Origin: Paenibacillus sp. EZ-K15
GTDB taxonomy: Bacteria > Bacillota > Bacilli > Paenibacillales > Paenibacillaceae
NCBI RefSeq assembly: GCF_002573715.1
Contig: NZ_PDHM01000009.1
Coordinates: forward strand, 84,950-148,949
Direction: 5' to 3'
DNA: 64,000 nt
Shown: positions 39,973 through 48,903 of the stretch, piece after piece
Position numbering within the stretch: the first letter of the stretch is position 1
Layout: every line of letters begins with the position of its first letter
Notes under the pieces: model-generated
What the model was told of the DNA's origin: nothing
Database searches by the model: none
What the model saw: the letters and a program-made list of their open reading frames with translations, nothing else
Translations under genes and position numbers: made by a program

Positions 39973-40015
39973 CTGCAATCCTCCATCTATAATTTGCTAA
40001 AATACTACAAAATAC

Positions 40016-40045
40016 ATTGTATAAGTCTGTTTTTCGAGCGGTCAA
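40016..40045 (-). promoter_or_regulatory. Promoter of the SLH gene
   Basis: On the minus strand TTGACC (40045-40040) and TACAAT (40021-40016) are 18 bases apart, 44 bases before the start codon. Confidence 0.65.
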
Positions 40046-40349
40046 GCGTCTGGAAGCGGTTCTTGTCAAAGATGGGCTGTTATAACTAGCTAACTAACTT
40101 AAGCGATACTTAGTGACTACAGGACTAAGGAAGTGCATAAATCCTCCACTTTGAAATATGGAATAATGAAAGAAAGACATGTTTTTCGCGAAGGAGCTAG
40201 GAAATGAAGTACGCTGTACTGTGAAATATTCGAGCACGCAGTAGGAAGGGTGTAGTCTAAAAGTTAGGGGTTCGTAATTCCTATTGGAAGATACCAAGCC
40301 ATTAGGTAAAATATCCCTTGTTTACTATCTATAAAAGAGGGGCGATTTA
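40046..40349. other. Intergenic region between SLH and repeat-protein genes
   Basis: It contains the promoter of the repeat-protein gene (TTGGAA 40284-40289, 17 bases, TAAAAT 40307-40312). The rest, about 230 bases, shows no credible gene or hairpin. Confidence 0.5.
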
Positions 40350-41264
40350 ATGAGATTGGTGCGAAAATCCTTATTGACCCTATGCAGCCTTTTGCTTGCA
40401 GTCTCGGTCCTGATTCCGCAAACAACGGTTCACGCAGCGGATCAGAAATGGATGAATCAAGTATGGAGCGAGTATCAATCGTATAACAAGAAGACCGTAA
40501 ATGCATATAACACTTATCAGAAGCAAGCAGATAAGAAATATCAGCAATTTTTTGATGAAAGTCATGCTTCCCTGGATCAGCTGGAGAGAACAGTGCTGGA
40601 GGATCAAAAGCAGTGGAATGAGAAGCTGAAGGCCGATCTGGACGAACTGAAGCGTATATACGCCGGTAATCGAGATATGCAGAGCAAACTGACTCAATAT
40701 GAGAGGATGATAAGTCCGCATCAGCTGAACAGTCCGATGTGGAGTTATACCAAAGCTGCGACTCGAAGTTACTTGAACGGGACACTCTGGAAGCTGGACA
40801 AAGAGGCCAGTGAGACCTATTTAAACAGCTTGATGTGGACCTATAAGAAAACGATCACTCCGACGTATTTGAACAGTTCAGCATGGAAGTTCAGGAATAC
40901 GGTCAGTGCAACTTACTTGAACAGTCCGATGTGGAATCTTCGGAACGCATCCAGCTCCACTTATTTGAATAGCTCGATGTGGAAGTACAAGCACGGAAAA
41001 ATTAGCAAGGCAACAGCCAAGAGCCAATACAATAAACTGTTTAAAGAATATACGGGCCAGCTGTCAAAGAGCAATGCTGCCAGAAAATCCGAAATAGCGA
41101 ACATGGAGAGCAGTACGCGGCAGAAATTAGGTCAGCTATTTAATGATACTGTGCTCTCATTAGAGAAACGCCGTGAAGAGGCACTGAAGAGCATCTCCGA
41201 TCTGCGGATCGAAATCACCGGAGAAGGCTTGCAATGGGAAGCGCTGCTTGTGGAGAGACCGTAA
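40350..41264 (+). CDS. Secreted protein with six 16-residue YLNSxMW repeats
   Basis: This 304-residue protein has a signal peptide (cleavage near VHAADQ, residue 30), a charged helical region (residues 35-120), six tandem units of about 16 residues (124-222) and a C-terminal helical region ending at residue 304. The units share YLNSxMWxxxxxxxxT, with Tyr, Leu-Asn and Trp almost invariant. I do not recognise the family. A GAGGGG site precedes the ATG, and a promoter and terminator make it monocistronic. A cell-envelope or matrix role is only a guess. Confidence 0.85.
   Translation: MRLVRKSLLTLCSLLLAVSVLIPQTTVHAADQKWMNQVWSEYQSYNKKTVNAYNTYQKQADKKYQQFFDESHASLDQLERTVLEDQKQWNEKLKADLDELKRIYAGNRDMQSKLTQYERMISPHQLNSPMWSYTKAATRSYLNGTLWKLDKEASETYLNSLMWTYKKTITPTYLNSSAWKFRNTVSATYLNSPMWNLRNASSSTYLNSSMWKYKHGKISKATAKSQYNKLFKEYTGQLSKSNAARKSEIANMESSTRQKLGQLFNDTVLSLEKRREEALKSISDLRIEITGEGLQWEALLVERP
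40719..41015 (+). repeat. Tandem repeat coding for YLNSxMW units
   Basis: Six units of about 48 bases; the last five begin YLN at residues 141, 157, 173, 189 and 205 and the first is a variant, HQLNSPMW at 124. Confidence 0.85.
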
Positions 41265-41287
41265 TATTATTTTATTGTTAACAAGGG

Positions 41288-41338
41288 AAGAGCTGCGCTA
41301 CTGGTCTGAACATGACCAGAGGGCAGTTTTTTCTTTTG
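41288..41338 (+). terminator. Intrinsic terminator
   Basis: CTGGTC and GACCAG within a longer stem (GCTGC.../...GCAG) followed by TTTTTTCTTTT end the repeat-protein gene. Confidence 0.85.
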
Positions 41339-41371
41339 TAAAAATGAAAACAAGAAAATGCAGGATATTCT

Positions 41372-41400
41372 TTGACTTTGACTGCTTTTTCAAATAATAT
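41372..41400 (+). promoter_or_regulatory. Promoter of the LacI-family gene
   Basis: TTGACT (41372-41377) and TAATAT (41395-41400) are 17 bases apart. Confidence 0.65.
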
Positions 41401-41480
41401 TATGTCTGTAACCTAACAAAAACTAACATAAATAACACGAAAAATGAACGACAAATTCGCACTTAAGTAGGTAGATAACG

Positions 41481-42524
41481 ATGAAAACGAAAGTGACGAT
41501 TCAGGAAATTGCCGATTTTACCGGCGTGTCTAAATTCGCGGTATCCCGGGCTTTGTCGGGGAAATCGGGCGTCAGTCCGCAGACCAGGGACATGATTCTG
41601 AAGGCAGCCGGACAGCTGGGATATTTTAAGGATCAGCCGCACCAAGCCACGGGAAAAAACCAGCAGCTTCAAGATCCGGAGATCAGAAAATGGGCGGGGG
41701 CGGTGCTTGTCCTGTTCCCGAATGTCCGTTATCAAAATCGGGAATCCCTTTATTGGGGACCGGTGTTTGAAGGCATATCCGCACGCCTGAATCAGAAGGG
41801 ACTGGACATTCTGACACTGACGGAGCCTTCGAATGACCATATATTCACTCTGCTAAATCCCCAGGGAATTCTCGGCATTGTGACGGTGGGATCGGTATCC
41901 ACCCAAAATTTAATGGACATCAAGAAGCTGAACATCCCCGTGGTCATGGTGGACCACATGGACCCGGCATTCCAATCGGACACGGTGTTCACCGACAATA
42001 TGCACAGCATGAAACAAATCATGACCAAGCTGATCAGCAGAGGTTATAAAAAATATCAGTTCATTGGCAATATCGAAGATGCCCAGAGCTTTTACGAGCG
42101 TTGGATCGGCTTCTCGTCCGCGCTGGCAGATTATAAAATCGAACATCGGCAGCTGCCTTCCCTGATCAGCCCGGAGATTGAGAATATACACGTAACGTTA
42201 GAAAAGGCTCTTGCCGGAAACGAGCTTCCGGAAGTGTTTGTTTGTGCCAACGATATCACCGCCATGTTCGCAATGGAGGCGCTCAGGAATCAGGGCATCG
42301 ATGTACCGGGGCGCGTACAGGTGACCGGATTTGATAATACGTACGATAATCTACCGATTATGGCAACGGTCAACATCGATAAGGAACTGCTCGGGATGCG
42401 TGCCGTTGATCAATTGCTCTGGCGGATACTGAACCCGGATTCGAATTACGAGCGGCTTCTCATTCAAGCGGATGTCATTGTTAGGGATTTGAATAACGCA
42501 ACACGCGATATGGATGAACCATAA
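41481..42524 (+). CDS. LacI-family transcriptional regulator
   Basis: The 347-residue repressor has an N-terminal LacI headpiece (TIQEIADFTGVSKFAVSRALSGKSGVSPQTRDMILKAAGQLGY) and a periplasmic-binding-protein-like sensor domain (ILGIVTVGSVS, FVCANDITAMFAMEALRNQGIDVPGRVQVTGFDNT). Next downstream are the remains of a sugar-binding protein gene and a beta-mannosidase, so it once controlled, and may still control, mannoside use. It has its own promoter and terminator. Confidence 0.93.
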   Translation: MKTKVTIQEIADFTGVSKFAVSRALSGKSGVSPQTRDMILKAAGQLGYFKDQPHQATGKNQQLQDPEIRKWAGAVLVLFPNVRYQNRESLYWGPVFEGISARLNQKGLDILTLTEPSNDHIFTLLNPQGILGIVTVGSVSTQNLMDIKKLNIPVVMVDHMDPAFQSDTVFTDNMHSMKQIMTKLISRGYKKYQFIGNIEDAQSFYERWIGFSSALADYKIEHRQLPSLISPEIENIHVTLEKALAGNELPEVFVCANDITAMFAMEALRNQGIDVPGRVQVTGFDNTYDNLPIMATVNIDKELLGMRAVDQLLWRILNPDSNYERLLIQADVIVRDLNNATRDMDEP

Positions 42525-42548
42525 GCTGCATTTTCATATTTTCACGTT

Positions 42549-42582
42549 AGCCCCGATGTCTTCATGACATCGGGGCTTTTTA
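42549..42582 (+). terminator. Intrinsic terminator
   Basis: AGCCCCGATGTC, TTCAT, GACATCGGGGCT then TTTTT. Confidence 0.95.
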
Positions 42583-42757
42583 CATCCCATAACAAAAAAA
42601 TAACAACTGTAGTGGTTTTGTATCGGCCGTTTCAACCGAATGAATTGAAGTATATCGTTGATATATAAGAGATTATATCGAAAAAGGCCGAGTTGTTCAG
42701 ATTCACATGGCAATCGACAATGCTAAATAATTAGATTGTTTATGAATTTTAATTAGT

Positions 42758-43149
42758 TTGGTTGTTATTATTAACATAATTTATGTTGACGAACTCATAA
42801 ACAGGGTGATATATTTTTTGGCAAACAGAGATAATGGATCGGGGGCGGGGAAAGCAGCAGGGAATGCCGGGAATAAATCCATTCAACAACATCTTGGGGG
42901 GTACATGCAGCAGTTGTTAAACAGGTTTAAACAAATAGGGGAGAAATATAATTGCAAAATTGGGTTTGTTCACGTTCCCTTGAGGATTACATGAATAAAT
43001 TTACGACAAGCGTGCTGGCAGGCGAGCCGTTTGCCGATATGGTGCAGCTGGAGTATAAATCGGCACTGTCGGTCGGAGAAGCCATGTCTTTATGGAGTAT
43101 GACCCGATCCGCATCAAATCAATGTATAGAGATGGAGATGCTATCATGA
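42758..43149 (+). pseudogene. Decayed sugar ABC substrate-binding protein
   Basis: Two frames carry pieces of a family 1 binding protein: NRFKQIGEKYNCKIGFVHVP (from 42920) and, one frame over, LEDYMNKFTTSVLAGEPFADMVQLEYKSAL (ending near 43064). They join at about 42979, where the first frame runs into LRIT and a stop. The GSGAGKAAGNAGNKS linker typical of lipoproteins precedes them, but the signal peptide and some 350 C-terminal residues are missing. It lies between the LacI gene and the mannosidase, where such a gene is expected. Confidence 0.7.
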
Positions 43150-45704
43150 ATCATAACGTTATGAGCTTAAACCAATGGAGATTCAAAGCGTGCGACGAAT
43201 CCGAATGGCTTCCGGCCCAGGTGCCGGGCTGTGTACACACGGACCTGCTGAAAAATGGAAAAATCCCGGATCCCTTCTACGGAACAAATGAGCATGACCT
43301 GCAATGGATCGACAAGAAGGATTGGGAGTATGAGACGACGTTTGATCTGGATCCGAATGTAAGTGCACAATCCAGCATTGAACTCGTATTCGATGGCCTG
43401 GATACCTACGCGGACGTATTCGTGAACGGGACGAAGGTGCTTTCTGCAGATAATATGTTCCGTTCATGGCGGATCGATGCGAAATCGCAGCTAAAGGCTT
43501 CCGGCAACGTGATTAACATCCGCTTCCGTTCCCCTATCCAGGAGGACCTACCGAAGCTTGCGAAGCTCGGATATCCGCTGCCGGCTTCGAACGACCAGTC
43601 TGAGCTTGGGGGGTTGGGCGATCAGAAACTGAGCATTTTTACCCGTAAAGCGCCTTATCATTATGGATGGGATTGGGGGCCGCGGTTTGTGACCAGCGGA
43701 ATCTGGCGGGAAGCCCGGATTGAGGCTTGGTCGGAGGCGCGAATCGATGACTTGTTCATCCGTCAGGATGAGGTTACGGCTGAATTGGCTAGGGTTACGG
43801 CGGTAGCTGCAATCGAGGCGGGGCAACCTTGGCAAGGGGTGCTGCGTGTAACGACAGGCAGTCAGGTATGGGAACAGCACGTACAGCTTGAAGCAGGCAG
43901 TCACTCGGTTGAATTGAATCTTGCGATTGCGGAGCCAAAGCTGTGGTGGTGCCGCGGCCTGGGCGAGGCTCATCTGTACTCGTTCCATGCCGAGCTGGTG
44001 AAAGCGGAACGTACCGTTGCGGAGAAAAAGGTTAGAACCGGCCTCCGCACCGTGAAGCTCGTTCGGGAACAGGATAGCCGCGGCACTTCCTTTTACATTG
44101 AGCTCAACGGGACGCCCGTGTTTGCCAAAGGAGCGAACCACATCCCGAATGACAGCTTCATAACGGAAGTGACGGCAGAGCGTTACCGTCATGAAATCGC
44201 GTCCGCAGCGGAGTCCAACATGAACATGCTGCGCGTATGGGGCGGCGGTATTTATGAAGAGGACGTATTCTACGATCTCTGTGATGAATACGGACTTATG
44301 GTGTGGCAGGATTTCATGTTCGCTTGCAGCATGTACCCCGGCGACGAAGCGTTTCTGGAAAATGTGCGGCTGGAAGCCGAGGAGAACATAGTCCGGCTGC
44401 GGAATCATCCGAGCATCGTGCTCTGGTGCGGTAACAACGAGATTGATTCCGCTTGGGCGCACTATGAAGAGAAGGGCGGCTGGGGCTGGAAGCAGCAGTA
44501 TACCGAGGAACTCCGCGAGAAGATCTGGAGCGACTACGAAAAGGTGTTCCACGAAATTCTGCCTGAGGCTGTAACCGGTTATGCACCTGGAGCGGAGTAT
44601 TGGCCTTCATCCCCGCTGGTATCGCTCAGCCATGACAAGCAGCAGCATGCCAACCCGTCCACAACGAGCGGAGATATTCATTACTGGGGCGTGTGGCATA
44701 ACACGGAGCCGTTTGATAACTACAATGTTTATGTTGGCCGGTTCATGAGCGAATACGGGTTCCAGTCCTTCCCGGAACCGAAGACGGTCCGCACCTACGC
44801 GGAAGACGGCGATATGGAGCTGGAGTCGACGATTATGCTGGCACACCAGAAGAACGGTGCCGGCAACCGCTTGATCAAGACTTACATGGATCAATATTAT
44901 AATGAGCCGAAGGATTTTGAAGCTTTCCTGCATATGAGCCAAATTCAGCAGGCCGAAGCGATGAAGATGGCGATTGAAGCCCATCGCCGCAACAAACCGT
45001 ACTGCATGGGCACGCTCTATTGGCAGATGAATGACTGCTGGCCTGTCGCTTCGTGGGCGGGGATGGATTACCTCGGCAGATGGAAGGCGCTGCAGTATGT
45101 GGCCAAGCGTTGCTTCCGGGATGTCAGTCTCTCGATCGAATCCAAGGAACAAGAAATTATCGTTCATCTCGTATCCGACATTTCAGAAGTGGTCCAGGGA
45201 ACGATTAAGATTCAATTATTTGATTTTAACGGCAAAGAACTGTTTGTATCCGAGCAGCCGATCCGTGCGGAAGAGCAGGCGTCGCTCGTCGTATTCCGGG
45301 CTGCTACCGATGAGCTGCTTGGCGGACATGATCCATCCGAGGTCGTGCTGTTGGCGCAATTGCTTCAGGATGGAGGCCTGATCGACAGCAAAACATTCTA
45401 TTTCATGAACGACAAACATCTTCGTCTGCACAGCCCGACCATACGCGTCAAAGAAGTCGAGGGAAGCGACGGCACCACGTTTGTACTGGAGAGCAACGTG
45501 CTCGCCCGCCACGTATGGCTGTCCTCGGAAGCGGAAGGCTTCTACGGCGATAACTTCTTCGACCTGATTCCGGGCATCCCGATGACGGTATCCTTCAGCC
45601 GCCGAGATAACGGAGAGCAGGCATTCGTACCTGGCAAGCCAGGCCAAGTACAGGTTCGGTCCATGGCCGATTGTATCGATCCGGAGATGGTGCTGACGGT
45701 TTAA
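43146..45704 (+). CDS. GH2 beta-mannosidase
   Basis: This 852-residue cytoplasmic glycosidase has the GH2 order: N-terminal sugar-binding domain (RFKACDESEWLPAQVPGCVHTDLL, typical of mannosidases), Ig-like domain, TIM barrel with acid/base Glu432 in WCGNNEIDSAW and nucleophile Glu536 in MSEYGFQSFP, and a C-terminal beta domain. It releases mannose from beta-mannosides. GGAGATG lies 7 bases before the ATG at 43146. The start overlaps the end of a ruined binding-protein gene. Confidence 0.93.
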   Translation: MNHNVMSLNQWRFKACDESEWLPAQVPGCVHTDLLKNGKIPDPFYGTNEHDLQWIDKKDWEYETTFDLDPNVSAQSSIELVFDGLDTYADVFVNGTKVLSADNMFRSWRIDAKSQLKASGNVINIRFRSPIQEDLPKLAKLGYPLPASNDQSELGGLGDQKLSIFTRKAPYHYGWDWGPRFVTSGIWREARIEAWSEARIDDLFIRQDEVTAELARVTAVAAIEAGQPWQGVLRVTTGSQVWEQHVQLEAGSHSVELNLAIAEPKLWWCRGLGEAHLYSFHAELVKAERTVAEKKVRTGLRTVKLVREQDSRGTSFYIELNGTPVFAKGANHIPNDSFITEVTAERYRHEIASAAESNMNMLRVWGGGIYEEDVFYDLCDEYGLMVWQDFMFACSMYPGDEAFLENVRLEAEENIVRLRNHPSIVLWCGNNEIDSAWAHYEEKGGWGWKQQYTEELREKIWSDYEKVFHEILPEAVTGYAPGAEYWPSSPLVSLSHDKQQHANPSTTSGDIHYWGVWHNTEPFDNYNVYVGRFMSEYGFQSFPEPKTVRTYAEDGDMELESTIMLAHQKNGAGNRLIKTYMDQYYNEPKDFEAFLHMSQIQQAEAMKMAIEAHRRNKPYCMGTLYWQMNDCWPVASWAGMDYLGRWKALQYVAKRCFRDVSLSIESKEQEIIVHLVSDISEVVQGTIKIQLFDFNGKELFVSEQPIRAEEQASLVVFRAATDELLGGHDPSEVVLLAQLLQDGGLIDSKTFYFMNDKHLRLHSPTIRVKEVEGSDGTTFVLESNVLARHVWLSSEAEGFYGDNFFDLIPGIPMTVSFSRRDNGEQAFVPGKPGQVQVRSMADCIDPEMVLTV

Positions 45705-45734
45705 TTCATCCTGTAATCGATCAACTAAAAAAAA

Positions 45735-45776
45735 GAGCCGCCCCTTCAACCGATTCTGGTGAAGGGGCGGCTTGTT
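45735..45776 (+). terminator. Intrinsic terminator
   Basis: GCCGCCCCTTCA and TGAAGGGGCGGC form a 12-bp stem with A-rich left and T-rich right flanks. Confidence 0.85.
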
Positions 45777-46027
45777 TGATGTATATGGAAACCATCGAGG
45801 ATTGCGGCTATTAGAGAAACCAATCTTCGATGGTTGATCATAAGCAACGATAACCTAGGGGTATCTTCATCTCCATGTGATGAGGGCATGTAAAGGGTGT
45901 CCGATTCCGGCTAGATGTCAGCAAATGAAAAGAAGTCTAGCACTCTACTATCGGTTACCCTAGATTGGTAGACATTCTGTTGAGATATGTCCATACCCTT
46001 AAGCAAAGATCGGGAAGGAGACTAAAC
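45777..46027. other. Intergenic region with a 15-bp stem
   Basis: AACCATCGAGGATTG (45790) pairs with CAATCTTCGATGGTT (45821) with one mismatch. No gene is seen. The rest holds the unmarked promoter region of the hydrolase gene. Confidence 0.5.
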
Positions 46028-46570
46028 ATGAAAAAACAAGTTTTGTTCATCCATAGTGCCGGACCACAAGGCATTCACCAAGGCAGCAGTGACTTGATTG
46101 CCCATCTACAAGATCAGCTTGGGGAAGCTTACCATGTCTTATCTCCCGGCATGCCGGATCCGGATTACGCTCTGTGGAAAGCGCAGATTGCCAATGAAAT
46201 CAATGCATTGAATGGGGAGGTGCTGTTCGTAGGTCATTCCCAAGGCGGCTCCATGCTATTGAAATATCTTTCGGAAGAAGACTGCCAGCTAACCGTCCCG
46301 GGACTGTTCTTGATCGCCGCCCCCTATTGGGGCAAAGACGACGATTGGCAGAACGAAGAATATACGTTATCCAATTCATTTGCAGCCAAGCTATCGCACA
46401 TATCAAAGCTATTTCTATACCACAGTCGTCACGATCCAGTAGTCCCTTTCGCGCACGCTCAGCACTACGCGAAGCAGCTCCCCCAAGCTGTCACCCGAGA
46501 ATACGAGGGCGACGATCACTATTTCCGCGAGGGCTTGCCCGAGCTTGTAGATGATATCAAGCGTATATAA
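46028..46570 (+). CDS. Alpha/beta hydrolase, RBBP9/YdeN type
   Basis: The 180-residue hydrolase has the nucleophile elbow GHSQGGSML, Asp in LYHSRHDPVVPF and His in YEGDDHYF, giving a full Ser-Asp-His triad of the small serine-hydrolase YdeN family. The ATG at 46028 follows AAGGAG; the in-frame ATG at 45965 has no site. It is a single gene closed by a terminator. Substrate unknown. Confidence 0.9.
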   Translation: MKKQVLFIHSAGPQGIHQGSSDLIAHLQDQLGEAYHVLSPGMPDPDYALWKAQIANEINALNGEVLFVGHSQGGSMLLKYLSEEDCQLTVPGLFLIAAPYWGKDDDWQNEEYTLSNSFAAKLSHISKLFLYHSRHDPVVPFAHAQHYAKQLPQAVTREYEGDDHYFREGLPELVDDIKRI

Positions 46571-46594
46571 TCTAAGTCTTCAATCTTGTTCAGC

Positions 46595-46630
46595 CACCCC
46601 TGTATATGTTAATTACAGGGGTGTTTTCCC
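46595..46630 (+). terminator. Intrinsic terminator
   Basis: CACCCCTGTA and TACAGGGGTG followed by TTTT. Confidence 0.85.
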
Positions 46631-46646
46631 CCTCACTCTCCCACCC

Positions 46647-46958
46647 AAAAAGGGACGACATTAGCTGCGCCGTGGCTAATTGTTCGTCCCTTTTTATGGC
46701 TAATGTGAGATGCATCGAAGCATGAGCTAACAACGCACTACTTAAAGGTAGTGCTTCAGCGGAGAAGGCGGAATGATGCTGGAGAAGCGATAGCGGTCTC
46801 CTTTGCCCCCGGATTTCTACATTAGCTCATTCATTCATGGAAATCTGGGGGCAACAGAGATCGGAAGAATCATCCGCATGCGGAGCGATGCAAAGATCTA
46901 CCTGCGAACATAGCAATGCTATGGGAGCCATGAACTAAGAGGCGCATATAAACCTCGC
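46647..46958. repeat. Composite Paenibacillus-style intergenic repeat
   Basis: It holds a hairpin built on GGGACGACATTAGC (46647-46695), a GCACTAC/GTAGTGC stem near 46736-46755, and imperfect 25-base inverted arms at 46794-46818 and 46839-46863 (TTTGCCCCCGGATTTCT against GGAAATCTGGGGGCAA). No gene is present. Confidence 0.6.
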
Positions 46959-46961
46959 ATC

Positions 46962-47003
46962 AAAAAAGACGACATCAGCTTATCGCTAATGTCGTCCTCT
47001 TTT
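46962..47003 (-). terminator. Terminator of the permuted binding-protein gene
   Basis: GACGACATCAGC and GCTAATGTCGTC pair, flanked by A and T runs. The arms resemble the hairpin at 46647-46695. Confidence 0.85.
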
Positions 47004-48824
47004 TTACTTGCTCGCTTTATATGCGCTCAAGTATTCCTTCACCTTCGCCGGATCGGCGACCAGCTCGTTGCCGGTTTTAACGATTGGGCTGACGGTGGAG
47101 TAAGCTTTGATTTTGTTGTTGTTGTAGTAAGTCAGGATCTCATCCTGGTTGATGGAGTAGAGAACCGCTCTTCTCAGATCATCGCTTGTTGCCACATCAC
47201 GGTTTTTCGTGTTGAACAGCAAGTAGGATACGGCGTTGCTTTCGATGGTTTGCAGCTTCAGCTTACTGTCGCCTTTAACCACATCGTATTTCGTTTCAGG
47301 CACGCCGTAGTACAGGTGAATTTCGCCGCTGCGCAGCGCGGAAAGCGTGCTGTCCGCATCTTTGATAAAGCGAACTTTCACTTGCTCGATTTTCGGTTCG
47401 TGCTCGGTGCCCTTCATGTAGCCAGGGTTTTTGTAGAAGGTCGCTTCATAGTCATTTTTGGAAGACAGAATGTAAGGACCGCTGGCATACAGCGTGTTGT
47501 TGTATTTGTCGCCTTCGGTTACCGTGTTTTGGTCGCCGTAAGGGATGTCTTTGTTCACATCGAATTTCTCAACGTCATACGTGTTGATGGATTCCACTTG
47601 TTTCTTCGATACGATACCGGCCGATTGGTGAGCCAGGTAGTTCAACACTTGCGGGAACGGCTCGGTGGTCGTCAATTTAATGACTTGGTATTTACCATCT
47701 TTCGTGCTTGCTTGATTCTTGTCGTCGACGAGGGAAGTGATCTTGGTATCCAAACCAGCTTCCAGTGCTTCTTTGATGCTTTCGCTGCCACCGGACACTT
47801 TAGTGTTCTCCAGTGCGCTCAGATCGGTTACAGCTTCAACCGTGTTGATATGCTCGTGAAGCGTGTAGGTGCGATGATCAGGTACCGAATCTTTGTCCTT
47901 GGCTCTGTTCATGGAGAAGATGACATCGTCAGCGCCTACGCGCTCGCCGGAATCTTCCGCCTTTTTATTTGTGATTTTCGCAAAGTCAATATCGTCTCTA
48001 AGAATGAAGTAGTACTCCGAGTTGCCTTCGCCAATGGCATGGTTATAAGACAGCGATCCTTCGGATGTGATCTTGTCATCATCGGTCAGGTTGATCAGAC
48101 GTACGTTCATGTTGGTGTTGATGATGTTGATGGAACCATCGTTACCCTTGATTGGATCAAGAGAAGTCAGTTCAGAGATCGATTGGGACAGAATCAGCGG
48201 CTGCGTAGCACGCTTGGATTGGTCTTTGAAATCAACGGCTTCCCAAGGAAGGGAACGGGATTTCGAGAGACGGACGGAGTTTTCGTCCAGCACATCCTTG
48301 TTGAACGCTTGGCTCTTCAGGGAAATGTACAATGGCGCGATGTAAGCTTTGTCCGTAACGAGACGCTGTTCAAGCTGTTTGTAGGTTTCGGCAGCGTCCT
48401 CAGGCGTTTGTGTTGCCGCTTGGTCGATCAGCTTGTCCACTTCTTCGTCGGACATGATGCTGTAGTCGCCGCCCGTTTTGAACAGGGAACGTACAGCGTA
48501 GTCAGGGTTACCCGTAACGGTTGTCCAGCTGGACAGTGCGATGTCGTAATTTCCGGCATCTTGCTGTGCCTTGTAGCTGCCGTAGTCCGGCTGCAGATTC
48601 AGCTTCACGTTGAAGCCGTTCTTTGTGAGCTGGTCGCGAATGATGTTGACATCGGATTCGTTAGAGCTCATGCCAAGCAGTTCAATATTAACAGCGGATG
48701 TATCTGTAGCTGTATCCGATGGTTCTTGCTGATTTTGCTGTGCATCATCTTTGGTTGTTACGTTGCATCCAGCCAGTACAATGACTAGCGAGAGGAACAG
48801 TAACAGCAAGGAACTCTTTTTCAT
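47004..48824 (-). CDS. Peptide-type ABC substrate-binding lipoprotein, apparently circularly permuted
   Basis: The 606-residue lipoprotein (lipobox VLAGC, Cys20; GGAGGG before the ATG) belongs to binding-protein family 5 (OppA/DppA). The usual order is reversed: residues 45-180 (VNIELLGMSSNESDVNIIRDQLTKNGFNVKL, GNYDIALSSWTTVTGNPDYAVRSLF, DEEVDKLIDQA) correspond to the normal C-terminal part, while residues 207-605 (SISELTSLDPIKGNDGS, VGADDVIFSMNRAKD, ASGPYILSSKNDY, LRRAVLYSINQDEI, ending DPAKVKEYLSAYKASK) are the normal N-terminal and middle parts. The cut is at the loop after the AKKLLAEAGY-like helix. It is last in an operon with two unusual permeases. Confidence 0.9.
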   Translation of the reverse strand: MKKSSLLLLFLSLVIVLAGCNVTTKDDAQQNQQEPSDTATDTSAVNIELLGMSSNESDVNIIRDQLTKNGFNVKLNLQPDYGSYKAQQDAGNYDIALSSWTTVTGNPDYAVRSLFKTGGDYSIMSDEEVDKLIDQAATQTPEDAAETYKQLEQRLVTDKAYIAPLYISLKSQAFNKDVLDENSVRLSKSRSLPWEAVDFKDQSKRATQPLILSQSISELTSLDPIKGNDGSINIINTNMNVRLINLTDDDKITSEGSLSYNHAIGEGNSEYYFILRDDIDFAKITNKKAEDSGERVGADDVIFSMNRAKDKDSVPDHRTYTLHEHINTVEAVTDLSALENTKVSGGSESIKEALEAGLDTKITSLVDDKNQASTKDGKYQVIKLTTTEPFPQVLNYLAHQSAGIVSKKQVESINTYDVEKFDVNKDIPYGDQNTVTEGDKYNNTLYASGPYILSSKNDYEATFYKNPGYMKGTEHEPKIEQVKVRFIKDADSTLSALRSGEIHLYYGVPETKYDVVKGDSKLKLQTIESNAVSYLLFNTKNRDVATSDDLRRAVLYSINQDEILTYYNNNKIKAYSTVSPIVKTGNELVADPAKVKEYLSAYKASK

Positions 48825-48903
48825 TTGTGATACCCTCCTGAGTTGTATATATATAAAATATTTTTGAAACCATTAGTTAGTGTGCCATGGGCACTGAAGC
48901 ACA

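Noticed and set aside
40719..41015. CRISPR-like array
   Set aside because: The periodicity is of 48 bases within a coding frame and the units diverge at the DNA level while the protein pattern is kept, so it is a protein repeat.
42952..43149. A separate 65-residue protein
   Set aside because: Its first half is the in-frame continuation of the broken binding-protein sequence, so it is treated as part of the pseudogene.
43548..44552. A 334-codon minus-strand frame
   Set aside because: It is antisense to the beta-mannosidase and has no start signal.
46989..48788. A 599-codon open frame on the plus strand
   Set aside because: It lies exactly opposite the binding-protein gene, has no ribosome site and no domain, while the minus-strand frame has a lipobox and clear family motifs.
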